Below, piece by piece: positions 4,875-5,020 of a stretch of DNA of 5,020 nucleotides. Source of the stretch: CANHVK01 sp046304235 (lineage in GTDB: Bacteria > Bacteroidota > Bacteroidia > Flavobacteriales_D > Crocinitomicaceae); NCBI GenBank assembly GCA_046304235.1, contig JBKCEW010000193.1, positions 1 through 5,020 of the forward strand, read 5' to 3'. Below the pieces are notes generated by a model. It did not search any database, was not told where the DNA came from, and saw nothing but the letters and a program-made list of their open reading frames with translations. The position numbers were made by a program, and so were the translations under genes. Position 1 is the first letter of the stretch; each line of letters opens with the position of its first letter.

Positions 4875-5020
4875 CTAATAAATCCCATTCTCAGGAAATT
4901 TACCTTTGTATTGACTTAAGATATTCTTAATAGATTGGACATCTGCCTCCACATCACCTGTTGGTTCGAATAAAGAATGAAACCCACCAGTTTTAGTAGC
5001 AAAATCAATATAAGCTATAT
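4875..5020 (-). CDS. C-terminal part of a probable lysophospholipid acyltransferase-like protein (partial)
   Basis: A reverse-strand frame enters from the right edge and ends at TAG (4877-4875), giving the last 47 residues of a longer protein. The visible part has IAYIDFATKTGG, then FEPTGDVEADVQSI, and ends in YKGKFPENGIY. The spacing of an F-x-PTGD-[VI]-E-x-D motif and a terminal GK-x-PE matches my memory of the ends of Bacteroidota 1-acyl-sn-glycerol-3-phosphate acyltransferase-type proteins. The catalytic HxxxxD motif of that family would lie outside the window, so the assignment is tentative. That it is coding is more certain than its name: the frame is open throughout, has sensible composition, and stops just 2 bases from the convergent DUF5522 stop. 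Confidence 0.6.
   Translation of the reverse strand, partial: IAYIDFATKTGGFHSLFEPTGDVEADVQSIKNILSQYKGKFPENGIY

Noticed and set aside
1..5020. Search for a defence system, mobile element, CRISPR array or structured RNA
   Set aside because: Composition looks uniform, the identified genes are intact housekeeping families, and I saw no direct repeats, terminal inverted repeats, integrase or transposase motifs, or tRNA-like sequence.

Overview
The window looks like a chromosomal housekeeping region of a member of the Bacteroidota, most likely Flavobacteriaceae. The evidence is: very AT-rich DNA (about 30% GC by eye); genes with no Shine-Dalgarno sequence and A/T-rich leaders; several upstream copies of the Bacteroidota promoter element TAnnTTTG, one paired with TTG at 19-base spacing; and a gene set (Bacteroidota-type C-terminal processing protease, DUF1573 lipoprotein, short MiaE, DUF5522) typical of flavobacteria. 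I see no mobile element, CRISPR array, rRNA or tRNA.

Layout from left to right. A reverse-strand gene begins at base 49 and leaves the window; only a signal-peptide-like start is visible. Divergent from it, a forward pair encodes an exported S41 (CTP/Prc-type) protease (220-1815) and, 5 bases later, a DUF1573 lipoprotein (1821-2318). A hairpin terminator separates this pair from a convergent 85-residue helical protein of unknown function (2367-2624, reverse). That small gene is divergent from efp (elongation factor P, 2748-3317). efp ends in a strong terminator whose T-run touches the stop codon of the convergent pcm gene (protein-L-isoaspartate O-methyltransferase, 3363-4004, reverse). pcm is divergent from miaE (tRNA ms2io6A37 hydroxylase, best start 4100), which overlaps by one base a 63-residue DUF5522 Cys-rich protein (4681-4872). 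Two bases further on, a reverse-strand gene enters from the right edge (4875-5020). Its C-terminus resembles the end of Bacteroidota lysophospholipid acyltransferases.

How the genes fit together. Two pairs look like real expression units. The protease and lipoprotein would both act in the cell envelope. MiaE and the DUF5522 protein appear translationally coupled, which suggests that the small cysteine protein works with the diiron hydroxylase. efp and miaE both serve translation (polyproline stall relief and tRNA position-37 modification), and pcm repairs aged proteins, but each of these has its own promoter-like element. Nothing here is a wholly new multi-gene system. The best candidates for undescribed biology are the MiaE-DUF5522 pair, the protease-lipoprotein pair and the well-promoted 85-residue unknown.
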